34,427 nucleotides of DNA, from NCBI GenBank assembly GCA_002317115.1, contig DCIP01000103.1:1-34427 (forward strand), given 5' to 3'. The translations under genes were made by a program, and so were the position numbers. This document shows, one piece after another, positions 31,801-34,427 of the stretch. The notes under the pieces are model-generated. The model searched no databases, was not told where the DNA came from, and saw nothing but the letters and a program-made list of their open reading frames with translations. Position 1 is the first letter of the stretch; every line of letters begins with the position of its first letter. Source of the DNA: Candidatus Scybalocola fimicaballi (GTDB lineage Bacteria; Bacteroidota; Bacteroidia; Bacteroidales; Paludibacteraceae).

Positions 31801-32760
31801 TTATTTGTACATTATCTTCTTGCCGTTGTTTATGTAGACTTTGCCGCTCTCTGGAGCAACAACCTTTTGTCCATTTAGATTGTAGTAGTTGTTGTCTTTA
31901 GATGATGGGTTGGCAAGGATGTCGTCTACAGCAGAGTCTACATTAATAGTTATAGACTCTTTTACATGGCATCCGTTTTCTTCATCGCTCATGCCTCCAA
32001 CATTATTCAAGTCTACATAAATTGTGTATGTAGTAGTTTCTGTAGGAGATACGATTGGGTTCAGTAAGTCATCTGACGATATTTCAGGTTCCCAGTGATA
32101 ATCTGGGATTAAGAGTGAACCAAATCCGTTTGTATTTATTTTCACGTCAAGTTGTTTTTCTTTTTTATCGCTGTTCAAAACGTCTTGTGCAAATATCTTC
32201 ACACTAATTTCTGGCACTCTAACGTTCCAAACAGTGTCTGTTGAACATCCGAATTTGTTGAATCCAAGTCTCTTTACATAGAATAAACCTGCTGTGTTGA
32301 AAGTGTCTCCAAACAAGACTTGTCCTTTGCAGATCATAGTGTCCTTGTTTATTGTAGTGGCCTTGCAATCTATTACTTGTATTCTCCAAATTGTTGTGAT
32401 AGAACAACCCACTTCTGTAAAGAATTTTTCAGAAACTTCATACGAGCCAACTGAATCAAATGTTTTGCCATATAACATTTGTCCTATGTGGATCGTAGTG
32501 TCCTTGTTTATGACGCCATTCTCCAAGACTGTCAAGTGAAGTTTTGTGATGCTGTCGCAGCCTTCAGATCCTACGGATGTGGTTGTGATCGTTGTGTCAA
32601 TTGGAAAATTGTAAATTTCACCGTTGACCTCAAAATTGTCAGATAAGCATGTTGTAACATGTTTTTCTACAATTGTAGGGTTTTCACAAGTAGCGTTTGA
32701 TGAAAAAGCAGTCGCTAACGAAAGTGCTAATAGCAAAAGATTGTTCTTAAATTTCTGCAT
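31801..32760 (-). CDS. Secreted protein, paralogue of the type B protein, with a different C-terminal signal
   Basis: 319 residues: signal peptide (about 1-23, FSSNA), then three units of the kind in the large protein at 24222-27038: CLSDNFEVNGEIYNF/GCDSITKLHLTV, then DTTIHIGQMLYGKTF and DTMICKGQVLFGDTF, each followed by a GC(S)..T.W strand. A PKD-like module with YHWEPEISS and TTTYTIYVDL (about 215-275) comes next. It lacks the CHU_C domain; instead it ends in a short tail NYYNLNGQKVVAPESGKVYI then NNGKKIMYK, a C-terminal pattern common in Bacteroidales exported proteins. Probable gene duplication with exchange of the anchoring signal. Its own -7 element lies 28 bases upstream, and a strand-specific terminator follows. 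Confidence 0.78.
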   Translation of the reverse strand: MQKFKNNLLLLALSLATAFSSNATCENPTIVEKHVTTCLSDNFEVNGEIYNFPIDTTITTTSVGSEGCDSITKLHLTVLENGVINKDTTIHIGQMLYGKTFDSVGSYEVSEKFFTEVGCSITTIWRIQVIDCKATTINKDTMICKGQVLFGDTFNTAGLFYVKRLGFNKFGCSTDTVWNVRVPEISVKIFAQDVLNSDKKEKQLDVKINTNGFGSLLIPDYHWEPEISSDDLLNPIVSPTETTTYTIYVDLNNVGGMSDEENGCHVKESITINVDSAVDDILANPSSKDNNYYNLNGQKVVAPESGKVYINNGKKIMYK

Positions 32761-32787
32761 AAAATTATTTTTTTTATTTTATTAATA

Positions 32788-32795
32788 CAAAGATA
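32788..32795 (-). promoter_or_regulatory. -7 promoter element for the secreted paralogue
   Basis: CAAAGATA on the plus strand reads TATCTTTG on the minus strand, 27 bases upstream of the ATG at 32760. Confidence 0.5.
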
Positions 32796-32881
32796 GTAAA
32801 TGATTAAACAAATTGAATGTCTGTCATGCTGTTTTTTTGAATTTATTGTGCTAAAATCGTGGTTTTGTCGATAAAAATGAA

Positions 32882-32889
32882 TACTTTTG
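32882..32889 (+). promoter_or_regulatory. -7 promoter element for the SDR gene
   Basis: TACTTTTG, exact TAnnTTTG, 22 bases upstream of the ATG at 32912. Confidence 0.5.
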
Positions 32890-32911
32890 TAGAAAATTTA
32901 AACAAACAGTT

Positions 32912-33643
32912 ATGACAGAAATTAAAGGTAAGTGGGCACTTGTAACTGGTGCTTCACGTGGTATCGGAGCTTTGGCAGCAAAATTCTTGGCAGAAAGAGG
33001 TTGCAACGTCGTTCTTCAGAGCAGAAAGAAATCTCATCTTGACGCTACTTTGGCAGAGGTTAAGGCAATGGGAGTTGAGGCTTACTCAGTAGAGTGCCAG
33101 CTTGAGGATGACAAGGATGTAAAGCGTATGCTAAAGGAGATCGATGATAATGGTACAAAGATTGAGATCGTTCTTAACAATGCAGGTATCCAGGTGACTT
33201 ATCGTCCTTTCCCTGAATATTATAACACACCAGCAGAGGATTTCGTTGAGAGCTTGAAGGTCAACACAATCGCTCCAATGATTATCTGCTACCACTACTT
33301 GCCACGTATGATCGAGGCTGGTTTCGGTAGAATCGTAAATACAACAAGTGGTATCAATCTTGAGCCAGAGCAGGCTGCTTACTCAGCAAGTAAGGCAGGT
33401 CTTGATAAGATCACTAAGGATTTGGCTTCTAAGATCGACGGTACAAATGTTGTCATTAGCCTAACTGATCCAGGTTGGTGTCGTACAGACTTGGGTGGCC
33501 CTAACGCTCCAAACGCACCAGAGAGCGCGTTGCCAGGAGTTGTCTTAGGTGTTTTCGCCGACGACAAGAAGTCAGGTAGAATCATCTCTGCTCAGGATTA
33601 CGCAGGTTTGACACTTGACCAGGCTTTGGCAAAATTGAAGTAA
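32912..33643 (+). CDS. Short-chain dehydrogenase/reductase
   Basis: A 243-residue classical SDR, an NAD(P)H-dependent oxidoreductase with a Rossmann fold. Motifs: cofactor-binding TGASRGIG (about 13-20), NNAG (about 90-93), catalytic Ser in NTTSG (about 143-147) and YSASK (about 157-161; Tyr and Lys). The DPGWCRTDLGG segment after the active site is typical of the group. An Arg after the glycine motif (LQSRKK, about 36-41) suggests preference for NADP(H). The substrate cannot be read from sequence; FabG-like activity is one option but no fatty acid genes are near. Single gene with its own promoter and terminator. Confidence 0.9.
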   Translation: MTEIKGKWALVTGASRGIGALAAKFLAERGCNVVLQSRKKSHLDATLAEVKAMGVEAYSVECQLEDDKDVKRMLKEIDDNGTKIEIVLNNAGIQVTYRPFPEYYNTPAEDFVESLKVNTIAPMIICYHYLPRMIEAGFGRIVNTTSGINLEPEQAAYSASKAGLDKITKDLASKIDGTNVVISLTDPGWCRTDLGGPNAPNAPESALPGVVLGVFADDKKSGRIISAQDYAGLTLDQALAKLK

Positions 33644-33685
33644 GAAATAATATTAGGATGTTAAGATTAGACATTTTTTAAATAG

Positions 33686-33713
33686 AAGGAGAGTCAAACG
33701 ACTCTCCTTTTTC
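33686..33713 (+). terminator. Terminator after the SDR gene
   Basis: Perfect 10-bp stem AAGGAGAGTC (33686-33695) with GACTCTCCTT (33700-33709), loop AAAC, then a T run. Confidence 0.85.
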
Positions 33714-33740
33714 GTTATCGTTATCGTCTTCGTTATCGTT
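33712..33740. repeat. Imperfect hexamer repeat (TCGTTA-type, about 4.8 units)
   Basis: TCGTTA TCGTTA TCGTCT TCGTTA TCGTT between the SDR terminator and the stop codon of the radical SAM gene. On the minus strand the unit reads ACGATA, close to the ACGTTA/ACGTTG unit at 30905-30926. Confidence 0.65.
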
Positions 33741-33742
33741 TT

Positions 33743-34427
33743 TTAATCCTCCAACCTATGGTAGTGGCAAAACAATAATTTGCCTTCTTCGTCTCGTAAG
33801 TGGAATCCGTTGCCTTCACAATAACGGAACATCTTGCATTCGCCGCATTCGTCTTTCTTCATCCAACTGCGGTCTCGGAATTTCTGGTATCGGTTTGTCC
33901 ACACATCCCATAAATCATCGGTGTAGATGTTGCCCTGGCTATAGTTGGCTCTGATGCTCGGACAGGCGGATATGCTTCCGTCGGCAAGAATGGAACTGAC
34001 GCTGATTCCCGCTCTGCAGTTGTAGAATGAGTCGCGTACCTCCATCTCATAACCACCTAAGAATCCCTCGCATCCGTAGCTTACTTTGATCTTTCCTTCC
34101 TTGCGTGTGTCTGCAATGAATTTTATCAGGTCGGTAAACTGACGGTCGTTAAGCTGCAATTCTGGATTGTCTGCCGCACGTCCTACTGGGAAGACGGTGA
34201 AGATTCTCCACTCTTTTACGCCGAGACTGATTAGAAATTCTTTGAACTCGGATAGGGTATCATAGTTCTTCTGATTGGCACAAGTCACGACGTCGTATCT
34301 GATATCCCCGTCGTCAACCAATAGTTTGATTGCCTCCACCGCATGCTTGAATCCGTTGGGTATGCGACGCATCCAGTCGTGAGCCTCTTCGAAACCGTCC
34401 AGACTGATGGTGATGGAGTGCATTCCA
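33743..34427 (-). CDS. Radical SAM/SPASM domain protein, C-terminal part (N-terminus outside window)
   Basis: About 228 residues, open at the right edge. The N-terminal CxxxCxxC iron-sulfur motif must lie beyond the window. What is visible is the later part of the radical SAM barrel (MHSITISLDGFEEAHDWMR; VFPVGRAADNPE) and a SPASM domain with Cys in YNCRAGIS and ISACPSIR, then the cluster CGECKMFRYCEGN and a final FCHYH. SPASM domains hold extra Fe-S clusters in enzymes that modify peptides or proteins. The size, the GRAADNPE segment and the SPASM spacing are compatible with the rSAM/lipoprotein-system family known in Bacteroides (TIGR04133), but I cannot confirm that here. No partner lipoprotein is inside the window. 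Confidence 0.85.
   Translation of the reverse strand, partial: GMHSITISLDGFEEAHDWMRRIPNGFKHAVEAIKLLVDDGDIRYDVVTCANQKNYDTLSEFKEFLISLGVKEWRIFTVFPVGRAADNPELQLNDRQFTDLIKFIADTRKEGKIKVSYGCEGFLGGYEMEVRDSFYNCRAGISVSSILADGSISACPSIRANYSQGNIYTDDLWDVWTNRYQKFRDRSWMKKDECGECKMFRYCEGNGFHLRDEEGKLLFCHYHRLED

Overview
The window is a chromosomal stretch from a member of the Bacteroidales (Bacteroidota). The evidence is a TAnnTTTG-type -7 promoter element upstream of many genes (twice with a near-perfect -33 TTTG at 19 bp), lipoproteins with acidic residues after the lipobox cysteine, type IX secretion (T9SS) C-terminal signals of both type A and type B, and families found mainly in this phylum (DUF4270, DUF4840, HhH-barrel proteins, stand-alone starch-synthase N-domain next to panC). 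Gene order is mostly core-genome; I see no tRNA, rRNA, CRISPR, insertion sequence or prophage.

Layout. 1-1.6 kb: holA (clamp-loader delta) divergent from a solo HsdR-N nuclease-like domain. 1.7-4.1 kb: a T9SS type A cargo protein, a bidirectional terminator, then panC-panD (pantothenate synthesis) on the minus strand. 4.2-8.2 kb: a plus-strand run of a catalytically degenerate starch-synthase N-domain, a DUF4270 lipoprotein and an ArnT/PMT-like membrane glycosyltransferase. 8.3-15.7 kb: nine plus-strand genes with no visible internal terminator: N-acetylmuramoyl-L-alanine amidase, MCE/MlaD lipid-transport protein, dnaA, a pRiA4b ORF3-family protein, a lipoprotein, a small exported repeat protein, then a VTC-domain polyphosphate-polymerase-like protein, a DUF4956 membrane protein and a DUF2490 outer-membrane barrel. 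15.8-18.2 kb: recQ converging on an orphan HigA-like antitoxin with what looks like the tail of a lost toxin gene. 18.3-24.1 kb (minus): HhH-barrel protein with a partner barrel, a His/Tyr-rich outer-membrane protein, a THUMP-like methyltransferase and purU. 24.2-27.0 kb (minus): a 938-residue T9SS type B secreted adhesin-like protein. 27.0-27.4 kb: a gene-free 396-base gap that holds a strong candidate structured non-coding RNA, probably 6S RNA. 27.4-30.8 kb (plus): an RsmI-like methyltransferase, a tandem-DUF4840 lipoprotein and a TrpB2 tryptophan synthase. 30.9-32.8 kb (minus): a nitroreductase-like lipoprotein and a secreted paralogue of the 938-residue protein. 32.9-34.4 kb: an SDR oxidoreductase and the C-terminal part of a radical SAM/SPASM enzyme cut by the window edge.

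The two items most worth following are the candidate 6S-like RNA at 27158-27353 (promoter, 12-bp closing stem, T-tract, rod-shaped fold) and the VTC-DUF4956-DUF2490 locus at 13543-15726. The latter looks like an envelope-associated inorganic-polymer system: a cytosolic TTM-fold polymerase domain, a five-helix membrane partner and an outer-membrane barrel.
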